64,000 bases of DNA from Piper betle (Eukaryota; Streptophyta; Magnoliopsida; Piperales; Piperaceae), in NCBI GenBank assembly GCA_033002965.1, contig JAURVB010008600.1:1-64000 (forward strand), read 5' to 3'. Under the pieces are notes generated by a model. That model saw nothing but the letters and a program-made list of their open reading frames with translations. It was not told where the DNA came from and did no database searches. Shown piece by piece: positions 48,892 through 61,330 of the stretch. A program made the translations under genes and the position numbers. Positions within the stretch are counted from its first letter, which is position 1; every line of letters begins with the position of its first letter.

Positions 48892-49273
48892 ATAGGTTCA
48901 GGATTGAATATGGTTAATTCGAAAATCCAAACCCAAATTTGATTCGAATCCGAAAGCATGTTAGGGTGTTAATATAGGAAAAAAATTTTAATATTTTTTT
49001 AAATGATTGGTGATGAATGGTGAAATCAAGAAGGTTGAGGGCATAATGGATGGAAGGTGTTCACCAAAGCATTGGAGCTTCGAACAAAGGCTAATCTCCT
49101 TGATTTATTGGATTTCAAAGGTAATTTCATTTAATCTGAAAACTAGTTAATTAATTAGAGTCTCTACTCTTAAATAGCAAAATGATTACGAACAACTAAT
49201 TTTCATGCAATTTAAAAATGGGTTTTTCAAAAGAAAGATTTTTAGTCACACCTCTTGTGGATGGAGCCAATCA

Positions 49274-49353
49274 CCTATGACTCGAAGCGATTTTAGTGGT
49301 CATAGTCACCTGTAACCTATGACTCGAAGCGATTTTAGTGGTCATAGTCACCT
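49274..49353. repeat. 42-bp tandem duplication
   Basis: Two near-identical units beginning cctatgactcgaagcgattt. Each unit has short inverted ends, ctatgac and gtcatag. Confidence 0.85.
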
Positions 49354-50546
49354 TACAGACCCGAAAAGATGAAGTTTCGAAAATTTAATTATCAATAGTA
49401 TCTAAGTGCTAAGTTAGTTAGTATAGTAATCGGGTGGTGGTTATATAAAGAGGTACTTGGCAAAATTTAGACTCCAAACATGAATTTTTTTCCTACTCGA
49501 CAAACTATACAATGAGAACTTTCATTAATAATTTAATAGATGGATGATGAAATTGGTGCACACGTTAAACCAACTAATTACATAACCTACAAGGTCAGGG
49601 TGGTGGAGGGCAAGCTAAATAACTCGATACTCTTTGTTATGTAATTCATGTAAATAAAATTTATAATGCCACATATAAGTAAGCTAAATAACTTTTTAAC
49701 GGCAAATTAAAACTTTTATTTTATTATATTAAGCAAATAGATACGTCAAACCATGAGTTAAGTCTTCTGTATTCTCACTAAAAATGCCTTGCATTCCAAG
49801 CACAATTTTCAAATTCCTTTTTAACTCTAAAACCCTTCCGGATTTGACTCTATTTCGTAGTTTGGTAAGTCAAACTCCATGAATGACTCGATACTCTTTG
49901 ATTTTATAATTAACTCCCTAACCAAAAATTATAAAAATTACCGAAGCATATTATTTTTATTTTAGATTAGCTAAATGAATATGTTTAAATAATAAAAATT
50001 GTAAATTTATCAATTTCAAGTGTCAAAAAAAATAATATATACTAATTTTATACAATTATTTATTTACATAATAAAAAATATAATATAAAAGACTTGGAGT
50101 TAGCTTGGAGTCAACATTGAGTCAATTCCATTGCATGACCTGCCGAGACGTATTCAAGTTTGAGTTTTCAAATTATAATTCTAAGTAATCACATTTAAAT
50201 TAAATTTCATGACAATGACTTAAACGGTCCCAATGTGCATTTCCAATAAGTGGAGCGCGTATAATGGGGGAGCACTAGTGTGCGCTATTGTGCAGTGCAT
50301 ACCTGGCATCTCGTGCAATTAACGGTGCAAATGTTGAAACATTTCCATTTTTTTCAGCCTACTAAAAATAAAAATTAAATAAAAAGTTCTAGAATTAGAA
50401 AAGTACAAAATTGGGTGTGAAATGTTAAAATAATAATGTAAACACTTTGAATAAGATGGATCAAACAGAGATGAGTGATGAGCTTATTTAAAGATTGAAT
50501 TGAATGCATGTGTCTCACCCACTGAATGACATTGCAAGTGTGTAGT

Positions 50547-51252
50547 TAGGGGTGCTAAACGAGCGAGCGAGCCGAACTCAACTTGTGTTCAAACTTGGCT
50601 CGAATAGTTCGGAGTTCGTTCGAACTCAACTCGAGATTGAATGAATTTTGAACCTACATGTTCGAGCTCGACTCGAATATTTTTTATGTTATTCGAGTTG
50701 ACTCGACTCGAATACACTTAAACTATTTAATTTTGATGAGCTCAAATCCAGCTCGTTTGTGAACTCGAAACCGGCTCGATTATAAAGTTAAAAATAACTC
50801 ACTTATAATTAATGTAGATTAAACCCACAACCTCCTAGTCTTGGGCTTGAATACCAACCATCTATGCTATATCACTATATTCTTATTATATTGTATATGA
50901 ATAAATATAACTAGTTATAATTAAAATTATTAGTGTATATATATATAATATAATATAAAGACTTTATTATTATATTATTTTATCGAGTCGAGTTCGAGTC
51001 GAACTACGAGTCGAGTTCGAGTCGAACTACGAGTCGATTTCGAGTTGAGCTACGAGTCGATTTCGAGTCGAGTTTGAGTTATAACCGAGTCGAGTCGAGT
51101 CGAATACTGCCTTACTCAAACTCGACTAGAAGGATTCGAGTTCGAGTCAAGTTTGAGCTCGAGCATTTAAATGTTAAGTTTCGAGTAGAGTCGAGTCGAG
51201 CCGAGCCGAACGCCAAACACTCACGAGCTAACTCGCTCAATTATCAACCCTA
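50547..51252. mobile_element. Non-autonomous hAT element, 706 bp
   Basis: Left end taggggtgctaaacgagcga, right end (reverse complement) tagggttgataattgagcga. Flanking 8-mers tgtgtagt (50539-50546) and tatgtagt (51253-51260) match at 7 of 8 positions. TAGGGGTG termini, an 8-bp duplication and dense gagtcgag/cgagttcga subterminal repeats are typical of hAT miniature elements. No transposase. Confidence 0.82.
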
Positions 51253-51981
51253 TATGTAGTAGTTTGCAGAGTCCCACCGTCCACACATATTAATATATAA
51301 GGTATTCCTAACTCAGCCCAAAAATTAAATTAAACATTAGCTTGAACTTCAATTTCCTTATGTGTTGATGTTTATTCTTAATTGGGCACCACTAGATGTT
51401 GAGTAGGAAGCCTTGGAGTGATGATATTTTGTTCAATTTTTTCCTTGAAATCGAATCAAGATATAATATTACATCATAGTGATGATTTTACGTGATAATA
51501 TAATAATTTTCAGTTCAAACAGACTATTATATGTATAATTAATGCAAGGTTGAACTTATTAATCTTTTAAAATTAATTTTATGGGTACATAAAGAAGTTG
51601 GAACTACTTCGAGCTTAACTCGAACTCCACTCAGCACAAAAGTATATTAAACTCGCGAAATTGAATTTGAGGATAAAACGATCAAGTTTGAATAGAACTC
51701 AATCCCTCGGTCGATCAACACTTTTTCCATGGCTAGAGGTTGTCACAAGGAAATATTCTTTTGTCCTGCTCCCACACGTTTGGTTATTTTAAACACAAAG
51801 TTAAAGTAGTCTATTTATGAAATCTGAAATAATTTCGACCATTTTTGTAAAAAGGAATAGCTTCGACCAAGTGACGCGGCCAAATAAGTTTTGTCAACGA
51901 TTTTTGGTAAGCTAAAGACAATTTGGTCTTCGGATTTCCACTGGTTTAACACGGACGAATTCATGATAGAGCCATTCCTAG
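51253..51981. other. Non-coding spacer
   Basis: AT-rich DNA between the hAT element and the solo LTR; nothing recognised. Confidence 0.5.
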
Positions 51982-53883
51982 TGTCACGGGGTTGTTTATG
52001 GCCCAAAATTTTTCGACCTAAAACCCTGCCCGTGCGGCGTATTCCCCTCCTGGGAACACCAGCCTACTTCCACACGCACGCGGATACCGCTATTTGTCGC
52101 GGCACGATGAAGGTTGGCGCGCTCGTGAAGACTCGTACACCCGGCTAGCACCACGCACCCAACTGCCCACAGCGCTACTTGTGTTGCTACCGGTACCGAT
52201 CACCAAGTTCCAGCGTATGCAGCGGCACGCTGCGACACACGCACCAAGCACCGTAGTATGTCTGCCCCAAGTACCGGTCACCCACACCCGATACGCACTA
52301 GACTCGGAATCACAGTCCAGCGCCTGGTTACCAAATTCGACAATCACACTACTAATTACGGGAATCCACCCAACCTTTATTTCAATCTTGAACAAAGGAT
52401 TTACAAGCAATCACAACCCTGACTACTTGCTGGTCGTGGACATGCAACCCCACGACCAAGCCTCTCACCTCCCTGCAAGAGACCCACTTACAACCCCTAG
52501 GTCGATCCCCTGATCAACCTCTCAATCACATGCACCGATCGAATGCAAACAGGGATTGTAACAACCAGAGACGTACCTGATCCTAAAGACAGACTCCGAC
52601 CAACACCACAGCAGTCGCCCACCAAGATGCCCCTATTCGAACTCCACGAATAGTCTGCAGCAGCACCTTGAAGTCTTCTTGCCCGATCAAGTTGTTCCCC
52701 TCCACAAGGAACTCACGTACTCCTGGAATTCGCCAATTGCTTCCACAATTGCTTCATGCCTTTGTATTCTCTGACGTCCTCATTAAATACCCGAGTTGGC
52801 TGCTACTGGATAATTCCATATCCTCTGGAGATCCTCCACACTCCCAGCATCACGTCCAGGTTCGCTTGAGTCTATCTCCAAGGCTGCTTTGAGGTTTATC
52901 ACCAATGAGTCACCATCGCGCTCCTATTGGTCCATGAGAAGATCATATATTCACCATATCTTCCCTCAACTCTATCTGCAGTTCTGGCGTCCACCATGCA
53001 GATAAGCATGCAATCCACCATGTAGATAAACATGCCGCTCCTTGGTCGCACCATGCTGGTTCGACCCTTGAGCCAAGTCCCGATCAACCCCTTTGTGCCA
53101 AGTCCTCGCCCCTTGTGCGCACCCTGGTACCGCAACATGGTTCACCGACCCACCTGGCTCGCTACCATGTCTGAATACCGGTACCGCTGTCGGCTCGCTC
53201 GTGCATCAACCTCTGCACGCATCGCTCGCTCCTGGTCGCGCCCACGCTCGCCCGCTCGTCCATCTCGCTCGCGCCCGCACGCGCGCCGCAACCCGCACCG
53301 CCGCTCGCGCTCGCGCTCGCTCGCGGCGACGCTCGCGCACGCTGCTCGCCAGTGCCGCTAGTTGGAGCGACCCAACCATCGGCACGCCGCAACACGCCCA
53401 CACCGAACCCGCTCGGTGCGCTGCTCGCTCCAGGCTGCCACCAGACTTCGTCGCGCCACTCGATCACGCTGATCGCGCCCGACCATGGGTCTCGACACCG
53501 CTCGACCCAAATCACGCACATGCTCGGCACTTCACACAGGCACGCTCGGTCATTCTACCGACCTCGCTCCACCCATGCTCGGCACGCTGCTCGTCCACAG
53601 CTGCTGGTCACGCAACTGCCCTCGAACCAACTTGAGGTTTCCTCGGCACCATGTAGCGCCATGCTCGCACACGCTGTCGACGCACCTGCTACACCTCCCG
53701 GCACCAAGTCTCGGTCCTTCATTCAACCTCAGCCCCTACTTGCCTGCAACCACAACTCGCATCGGCACTTGGTAAGTTGTTTCACCACACAGGCAGAATC
53801 CACCGCCTACTCCGGACTCGGGAAGACTAGGAACAACCGCCAAACCCTAGCTCCCTGGGCGCCCTGCAATCACTCCCGTGACA
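51982..53883. mobile_element. GC-rich solo LTR, 1.9 kb, TSD cctag
   Basis: Termini tgtcacggg and cccgtgaca form a perfect 9-bp inverted repeat, flanked by identical 5-bp duplications cctag (51977-51981, 53884-53888). No retrotransposon coding region lies inside. The centre (53210-53350) is rich in cgctcgc and gcgccgc. The long frames here on both strands are low-complexity and mutually overlapping and are not genes. It is a different LTR family from the chromovirus LTRs at 20-38 kb. Confidence 0.88.
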
Positions 53884-53888
53884 CCTAG

Positions 53889-55076
53889 TATATTACAATT
53901 CGTCTGTATTATTTTGGAGGGTTTATATTTTCTTTTGTTTGTTGCTTTATGTTGTTTTGTTGCTAAAGTCAATTGAGATTAAATCGGATATTGGAAAGGA
54001 CAAAATTTAGTATTATCGAGTGGTGAAAATTTTTAAAAACATTTTATTATAATGACAAGATTGACATTGATTGGTTTTATAATAAAATAAAAAATCAAAA
54101 TAGGACAATCCAAAACTATAAAAAATATTTTAAAAAAATTTAGGCAAGGGTGGCCAATAGCAGTTAGGTTATTTTAAAAGAAATATAAATTTCAGTGAGG
54201 AGGCAACATTGTTATTATAATAAAAAATTCATTTTTTTGGTAATTTAAAATTTCCACATTCTGGTAATATGAAACAAAATTTCCATTATCTCCATAGAGA
54301 GCTCCTACATCGGATTATGGTACTTAGTATTAAGATTGATGATAAAGTTGTTCCTATTTTTTTTATGAAATTGTTGGTCCTATTTACTTTGGAAAATAAA
54401 ATAAAACAAAATTTCTCCTAACATCTACTCTTAATATCACATGGCGTGTTATTATTGGTCCATGTGGCCAATAATTTTTTAATGAATTAAGAAATAATAA
54501 ATATAGGTCATCACTACTTCACACCACCTTTTTTTATTGGAACCCCCTCAATAATTTATTTTCATATTATTATTTATTTACAAAGGATAACTTATCCCTC
54601 TCCAATGTCTATGTCTCCAACTCCAAGTGCCTCACGTATGATGCAGAAAATTTAATAAATTTTTTAAATGCAAAAGAAGACTTGATAGGTTAAAATTAAG
54701 TTAATACTCCAATTTCTTTTTTTCCTCTCTCGATGCAAATCCCACTAACTTGCCCACAAAACCTAACTCATTCAAACATTTTTATTTAAACAAACAAATT
54801 CATTTAATCAAAAGCACGAATTTTCAATTATTATAATTTTTTACGAGATTATGCCTTTGTGTAATTCAATCTATTATCTTATTAGTAAAGGAGAATAAAA
54901 ATCATATATACCAATAAAAATTAAGGGATTCAACTAATAAAAAAAATCAAATTATTATAATGTATCTTATCATTTAATTAAATTATATCTTTAAATCAGA
55001 GTTTATCTTATTATTATGGTTTGAACATAAGGTTGTTATGATAAATCTTATTACGATTATTACATATTGCTTATTG

Positions 55077-55119
<43 letters not shown>

Positions 55120-55313
55120 TGTACATTTAAAATCTGTGAAATTGGAGCTTCCGAGATATTTCTCCCAATGCAAACTCATGCATTGTGAGTGATGCTCCAA
55201 TTAAAGAAGTGAAGAAAGTGGAGGGCTACGATGATGGTGGCAACCATCTCCAACTCTTATCTATAAATATATTGCCATGAATGCCACAACACTACACCCT
55301 TGTTAGCTCAACA
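53889..55313. other. AT-rich non-coding stretch
   Basis: No gene recognised; (TA)n at about 55079-55115. The last ~100 bases (tctataaatatatt at 55259-55272) could be the promoter of the possible signal-peptide gene. Confidence 0.45.
55079..55115. repeat. (TA)n microsatellite
   Basis: About eighteen TA dinucleotides. Confidence 0.9.
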
Positions 55314-55663
55314 ATGGCTTCTAACTCTGCAGCTGCCACAGCTCTCCTCCTCCTCGTTCCTTCCTCTGCTGCCACTCACCTACTTCCGGCTCCTCTTAGT
55401 TGTAAGCAGCTTCGTTCTTGTTATGTTTGATGTGTCTGTGCTATGTTGTTTGGTTGGGGAAAAGTTTTTTTTTTCTTTGGTAATGGTGGTTGAACATTTA
55501 CAGTGGTCTGGAGGGCACTGCAACACGCCCAGGCCGGTGTTTTGCCTTCAGAGAAATAGGTGGCCGAGTTTCGACATCCTCCTTAATCGTCTCATAGCCT
55601 ACGGCTAGTTCAAACCAAACAGATCTTGCAGCTACGAGCCTTTCTCACCTGCAGTGCAAGCTT
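55314..55663 (+). pseudogene. Possible signal-peptide gene interrupted by a copia LTR
   Basis: The ATG at 55314 begins a signal-peptide-like sequence (MASNSAAATALLLLVPSSAA). A TATA-like tctataaata lies about 50 bp upstream. A GC-rich, exon-like segment follows an acceptor (tttacag) at about 55497-55503 and is coding-like (GGHCNTPRPVFCLQRN, then a stop, then RSCSYEPFSPAVQALL), but all frames contain stops. The sequence is cut at 55664 by an LTR start. The protein family is not recognised. It may be a disrupted secreted-protein gene. Confidence 0.3.
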
Positions 55664-56188
55664 TGTTGGATTTTGGACATATATATATAAGAATATAATT
55701 GTATCATATATTATTATTAAAGTTTGAGCTTAAATTAAATTGATCTATTAAAATTAAGATAAATAAGTCATTAATATTTAAGATAAATATATTTAAATAT
55801 TATTTATTTATTATAAGTATGGATAAATATGTGTAAATATCATTTTCGTAATCTCTAATTTATAATAGGTTAAATTAGAATTATGAAAGATAATGATAAA
55901 TATAGTTATAAAGATAAATACGGTTATAAAGATAAATACGGTTATGGTCCCTCAATTCTCTCCGTAATTTTTTTTTCTGGTATCCCATTATCTAAAAACT
56001 CTAACTTTGGGGGCATGTGCTGAATTTAGAAGATTAAAAGTTAAAGAAGTCAATAATTATTTTGCTATTATAGATTCAGGTATATTTCCATTATCAAATT
56101 ATATTTTCTTGATGATTTAATCTAAAGAAGGTTTTATTTATGATGTTTATATCATTTGTATAATTTGGTTAAAACTAAAGTTTAAACA
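55664..56188 (+). mobile_element. 5' LTR of a Ty1/copia element
   Basis: Begins tgttggattttggac and ends tttaaaca, with a tRNA primer-binding site just downstream, as expected for a 5' LTR. No matching 3' LTR was found, so the element is truncated. Confidence 0.7.
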
Positions 56189-56193
56189 ACAAG

Positions 56194-56206
56194 CGGTATT
56201 AGAGCC
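56194..56206 (+). promoter_or_regulatory. Copia primer-binding site (initiator-Met tRNA type)
   Basis: cggtattagagcc differs at two positions from the common plant copia site tggtatcagagcc, which is complementary to the 3' end of the initiator methionine tRNA. Confidence 0.75.
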
Positions 56207-57025
56207 TCTTCATATTAGATCATTGAAGATTAATTTAATTTGTATTTAATTTTTTATGGTAATTATGTATTTTCCTTTGTTCTAGTAATGGAAAAGATAG
56301 ATCCCAAAATAAAATTCGAAGTGTTATAGATCTAATGATTCAGGATCTCAAAATAATACTAATACGTAAGAGAGAATAAATTTAATCATGAATAACTTTC
56401 AAATTTTATACTAGTTATTGGGAAAGGAAAATGCAAGAAAATTATATACGAGATATTTATTCCCAAATTAAGATCCTCTTTTAAAAAAATATCAAATGAG
56501 GCAAATAAAGTTACAAAAGGTTATAATTTCAGAAATTTCCAAATAATGATACTTTTATAATATTTTTTAGTTTTATGTTATTTATGTTTGGGATTAATAA
56601 ATTCAAATTTTAATTCAGTTATGATTAATATTTTAAAATTTATTAATGACTACAATATGCTAACAAAGTAGTCGCTTTTGTAGAAATTAATTTATTTTAA
56701 AATATTAAGACGGTTGTGGGTATATAATTCATGTGAATATTAATCAGCCCAAAAGAAAGTTAATATTTGGCAGAATTATATATTCATTTATCATAATAAC
56801 TATGAGATAATTATCAATATTCTATATGAATAATAAATCGGCCCAAAGGAAGGTTTATTATTTGATAAGATTTATTATTTATATTTGATTACTATACTAA
56901 GAGTACCACTTACAAATTAATATTTCTGTCCAAAGACTAAATATTATTGTTGTGCTAGGTATCTGATGATGGGATTAACCATTATTTAAATTATTAATCT
57001 TATTATGGGCATGTTGTTTTATTCT
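56207..57025 (+). other. Leader region of the copia element
   Basis: Non-coding AT-rich DNA between the primer-binding site and the gag start. Short repeats of the type taataaatc-gcccaa-gga-agtttatt recur at about 56740-56940. Confidence 0.5.
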
Positions 57026-60000
57026 ATGGATTCAGTTAACCAATCTGCTTTTATGATTTATGCTAACATCAATTCAGTTCCAATGCTTAAAGATAATTTT
57101 AAGGATTGGAAAGAGAGCATAATGATCGTTCTTGGCTGTATAGATCTTGACCTTGCGTTAAGGACTGAATAACCTGTTTCTCTTACGGACAACAGTTCCA
57201 TTGAGGAAAAATGGGACATTGAAACGTGAGAATGTTCAAACCGCATTAGTCTTATGACCATGAAGCGTGGGATTCCAAAGACCTTCAAAGGCGATGTATC
57301 TGATAAGGTTATTATAGCCACTGAGTTTCTTAGAAAAATTGAAAAGCGTTTTGTAAAAAACAATAAGGCTAAAACAAGTACGTTTTTGTCGAACTTGATT
57401 TCAATAAAGTTTAAAGGCAAAGCAAGTATAAGAGAGTACCCATTAGAGATGACAAATATTGCTTCACAACTAAAAGTACTAAAGTTAGAGATATCTGAAG
57501 ATTTGCTCGTGCATTTAGTTTTAATTTCTCTTTTGGCACAATTTAGCCAATTTAAGGTCAGTTATAATTGCCAAAGGGACAAATGGACTCTTAATGAGCT
57601 CATATCTTATTGTGTCCAAGAAGAAGAAAGGTTGAAGCAAGAAAAGACTGAAAGTACTCACTTGGCTAGTGCCTATCAAGACAAAAATAAGAAAAGAAAG
57701 AAGGCTAAGGAAGCTAGTAATGGTTGTCACAAGCAACAACAAAAGAAAGAAAATCAGGCTTCTTGTTATTTCTTTTGTAGTAAACCTGGGCATATGAAGA
57801 AGTAACGCACTAAATATCACGCTTGGCGTGCAAAGAAAGGTCCATTTCATAATTTTGTTTGTTCTAAGGTTAATTTAGCTTCAGTGCCAACACACACTTG
57901 GTGGCTAAATTCTGGTGCTACTACTCACATAAGTGTGTCAATACACCCCCGAGTTGCCAAAACCCAAATGATGCTGAAAGATTCATCTATGTGAGTGATG
58001 GCAAATCAATTGTAGTTAAAGCAATAAGGACTTTTAGATTATTGAAGACAGAATATTATTTGGATTTGAAAGAGACATATGTAGTACCATCTTTTAGATG
58101 GAATTTGGTTTCTATTTCTATATTATACAAATTTGGTTGCTCTTGTTCATTTAGAAATAATAAGTTTAGTCTTTTCTAAATTCAAATATTGTAGGTACGT
58201 GTTCCTTGTCTTTTTATAATAATCTATATTTACTTGATACTGTTGCATCTTTTAATGAAACTTTGCATGTGGGTTTTTGTAGTACGAAAAGAAAATTAAC
58301 TAATGAGAATTCTGCTTTACTCTAGCATAAGTGTTTAGGACATATTTCTAAATAAAGAATTGAATGACTTATGTAAGATGGAATTCTTGATTCTCTTAAT
58401 TTATTAGATTTTCAAGTCTATATTGAGTGCATTATAGGAAAATAAACAAATATAAGGAGACTAGGTGCCAATAAAGCTTCAAGTGTCTTAGAACTAATAC
58501 ATACGGACATTTGTGAGTCATTTCCTATGGCATCATGGAATGGTCAACAATATTTTATTATGTTCATAAACGATTATTCTTGTTATGGTTACCTTTATCT
58601 CATTCGTGAGAAGTCTCAAGCATTGGACGTGTTTAAGGCATACAAGACTGAAAACCAACTTGACAAAACTATTAAGGTTATCAGATATGACTGTAGTGGT
58701 GAATACTCTGGTAGATATGATTGATCAGATGTACAACATCTAGGACAATTTGCCAAATTCTTAGAAGAGTGCGAATAGTCCCACAATACACAATGCCAGG
58801 TACTCCTAACCAGTGATGCATAAATCGGTCGATTCTGCTCAAAATCAGCCGATTTAAATCTGATCGGCGGCGATCCGATTTTAAAAACCATGTGAATTAG
58901 CTAGGCTCGAAACGGTCTACGAATTAGTCGATTTCGGAATCGGCCAATTCTGGCCGGTGGCAAGGAGACGACAGACAATCGGGGGTGGGGGTGGGGGCTG
59001 GGGGCTTGGGGGCAACGATAGCAGGGGAAGGGGTGGCGAGGGTGAGCGGCAATGAAGGCAAGGGTGAATGACGAGGGAGGTGACAGGGAGATAGGGGACT
59101 AGGCGAGGGCTGCGACGGGGCGGCGGGGCAGGGCGGGGGCGAGGGGGACGATGGGTTGGGGGCGGCAAGGAGGGGAGGGAGGCGAGGAGGGGGGGCGACG
59201 GGGCAACAAGGCAGCGAGGGTGACAACGGGGTGAGACAAGGGGGAGGGAGGGAGGGGGGAGGGGGGGCGGCAGGGTGGCGAGGGTGATGACTAGGGGACG
59301 GGGCGGGGTGGCGGCCGCAGCAGTGGCGATCGGGGGAGGGTACATGGGCGGTGGCAAGGGGAGAATGGGGGATGAAATATAAGTGGTATTCTTGTAATTA
59401 AAAGCTGAGTCCACTCAGATTCGAGTCAAAAATAATATCTAACTCAAAATAATTTTTTAAAAAAATAAAAAAAATGAAAAAATATCATAAAATATAATAC
59501 ACATTATAATATGAAAATTACATCAGAATGATATATTCTATACTAATAACCCACCAATTTTGACTAAGTTGAAATTTTTGTATAAGACCGATTCAGGCCA
59601 ATTCAATTAAACCGATACCTATCCGATTTAGATGATTCTGATTCCGATTCTGATTTTTGCAACCATGCTCCTAACATGAATGGTGTTGCTGAGAGATGAA
59701 ACAGAACATTAAAAGACATGGTGAGAAGTATGATTGCTCATACTATTTTACCTGATTCACTCTAGGGTGAGGCGCTAAAGACAGTTGTATATCTTCTTAG
59801 TAGAGTATCAACAAAGGCAACAGTTAAGACCTCTTATAAATTATGGACTGGGATAGTATTAAGCATTTATGCATTTGGGGTTGTCCAGCTGAAGCAAGGC
59901 CTTCTAGGCCAAATAAAAGGAAACTGGACTTAAAAACAGTTAACAGTTATTTTGTTGGGTACTCTGAACAGTCTAGAAGGTATAAATTTTACGACCTCAC

Positions 60001-61330
60001 AATAAGGTCATTCTTTGAGACGGGAAATGCCCAGTTTTTAGAATGTTAAGTTTGGAAGGGAAATGAAGTTAGAGACTTTGTCTTTGAAGAAGAATTTGTT
60101 TCTCTTCCCATGATTGTTTTTTACAATAATCAGGATTCTATTCCTGATGTTGTTCAAGAAAAAATACTAGAATTATAAAACAATGTCGAGAATCTCCTTA
60201 ATCAAGTTATACCTGAAGAGCAAACTCAATAATCTCAAGAGAAAATGCCATTGAGGAGATCCACAAGAGAAAAGAGAAATGCAATTTCGAATGATTATAT
60301 CATCTTTCTTCAAGAACATGAGGATAACATTGGAATGGTGGAAGATGATCTAATCAACTTTTATCAAGCCATTAAGAGTTCTAATTCTCAAAAGTGGATT
60401 AGTGTCATGAATGAAGAGATGAATTCCATAAAAGCTAATGATGTTTGGAATCTTGTTCCATTGCCTGAAGGTCCGAAACCTATTGGTTGTAAATAAATAT
60501 TTAAAACAAAGAGGGATTCGAAAGGTGATGTAGAAAGATATAAGGCTCGTCTTGTTGCGAAGGGCTTTACTTAAAAGGAAGGCAATGATTATAATGAGAC
60601 TTTTTCTCTGATTTCATCGAAAGACTCATTCAGAATAATTATGGCATTAGTGGCATATTTTGATCTTGAGTTACAACAGCTGGATGTAAAGACTGTGTTT
60701 CTAAATGGTGACATTAATGAAAAAATTATATGGTGCAACCAGAAAATTTTGTATCGGGAGATTCAAAGAATATGGTTTACAAATTAAAGATATCCATCTA
60801 TGGATTTAAGTAGACTTCTCATCAATGGTATCACAAATTTCATCAAGTTATTCTCTCATTTGATTTTGAGATGAATGTGATTCATGATTATATATATCAT
60901 AAAATTAGTGAGAGTGAGTATATTTTTCTAGTTTTATATGTTGATGATATATTGCTTGCCAGCAATGACATAGATTTTGTGAATGAAACCAAGAGATTTT
61001 TATCAAAGAAATTTGAAATGAAAGATTTTGAAAATGTGTCTTTTGTATTAGGAATTCAAATACATCGGGATCGCTCTCGATGTATAATCGGATTATCACA
61101 AAAGACCTATCTAGAAAAAGTGCTTAAGAGATTTGGCATGCAACGCTGTGAACCAGGAGATACCCTTATTTCTAAATGAGACAAATTCAGTCTCAATCAA
61201 TGCCCTAAAAATGACATAGAAGGAAAGGAAATGTAAAAGATTCCCTATGCTTCAGCAATGGGAAGACTTATGTATGGTCAAGTATGTATCCGTAGCACAC
61301 ATGGTATGAATTACGTGCTATGGTAGATAG
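57026..61330 (+). pseudogene. Decayed Ty1/copia gag-pol
   Basis: ATG at 57026. The gag domain (LKDNFKDWKESIM ... EEKWDIE) has in-frame stops near 57168 and 57227. A CCHC zinc knuckle remnant (CYFFCSKPGHMKK) lies at about 57763-57803, stopped just before its last cysteine. The protease motif near 57900 is WWLNSGATTHIS, with N in place of the catalytic D. Integrase follows (LIHTDICESFP at ~58495, FINDYSCYGYLYLI, KVIRYDCSGEYSG) and, after the inserted hAT element, GVAER-stop-NRTLKDMVRSM near 59680. Reverse transcriptase (KWISVMNEEMNSI ... KARLVAKGFT, LDVKTVFLNGDI, YVDDILLASND at 60940-60972) and a short RNase H start end near 61330. Multiple stops and at least one frameshift (~60730) make it non-functional. 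Confidence 0.92.
58811..59667. mobile_element. Non-autonomous hAT element, 857 bp, copy 2, TSD ctcctaac
   Basis: Inserted in the copia integrase gene with a perfect 8-bp duplication ctcctaac (58803-58810 and 59668-59675). Ends are cagtgatgcataaatcgg and (reverse complement) catggttgcaaaaatcag. The half from 59390 to 59667 is clearly homologous, in reverse, to 41154-41475 of copy 1. The central cargo at 58970-59345 is a purine-rich G-rich block unrelated to the CGG-rich cargo of copy 1. Confidence 0.93.

Larger units (their letters stand above)
48101..50538. other. AT-rich non-coding stretch
   Basis: No gene recognised. Contains (TA)n at about 48859-48888 and a 42-bp tandem duplication at 49274-49353. 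Confidence 0.5.

Noticed and set aside
52090..53888. Alanine/arginine/histidine-rich frames up to 180 codons
   Set aside because: They lie within a solo LTR bounded by a perfect TSD, overlap on both strands and show no domain.
58917..59414. 165-residue proline-rich minus-strand frame
   Set aside because: Lies in the G-rich cargo of a hAT element; low complexity with no domain.
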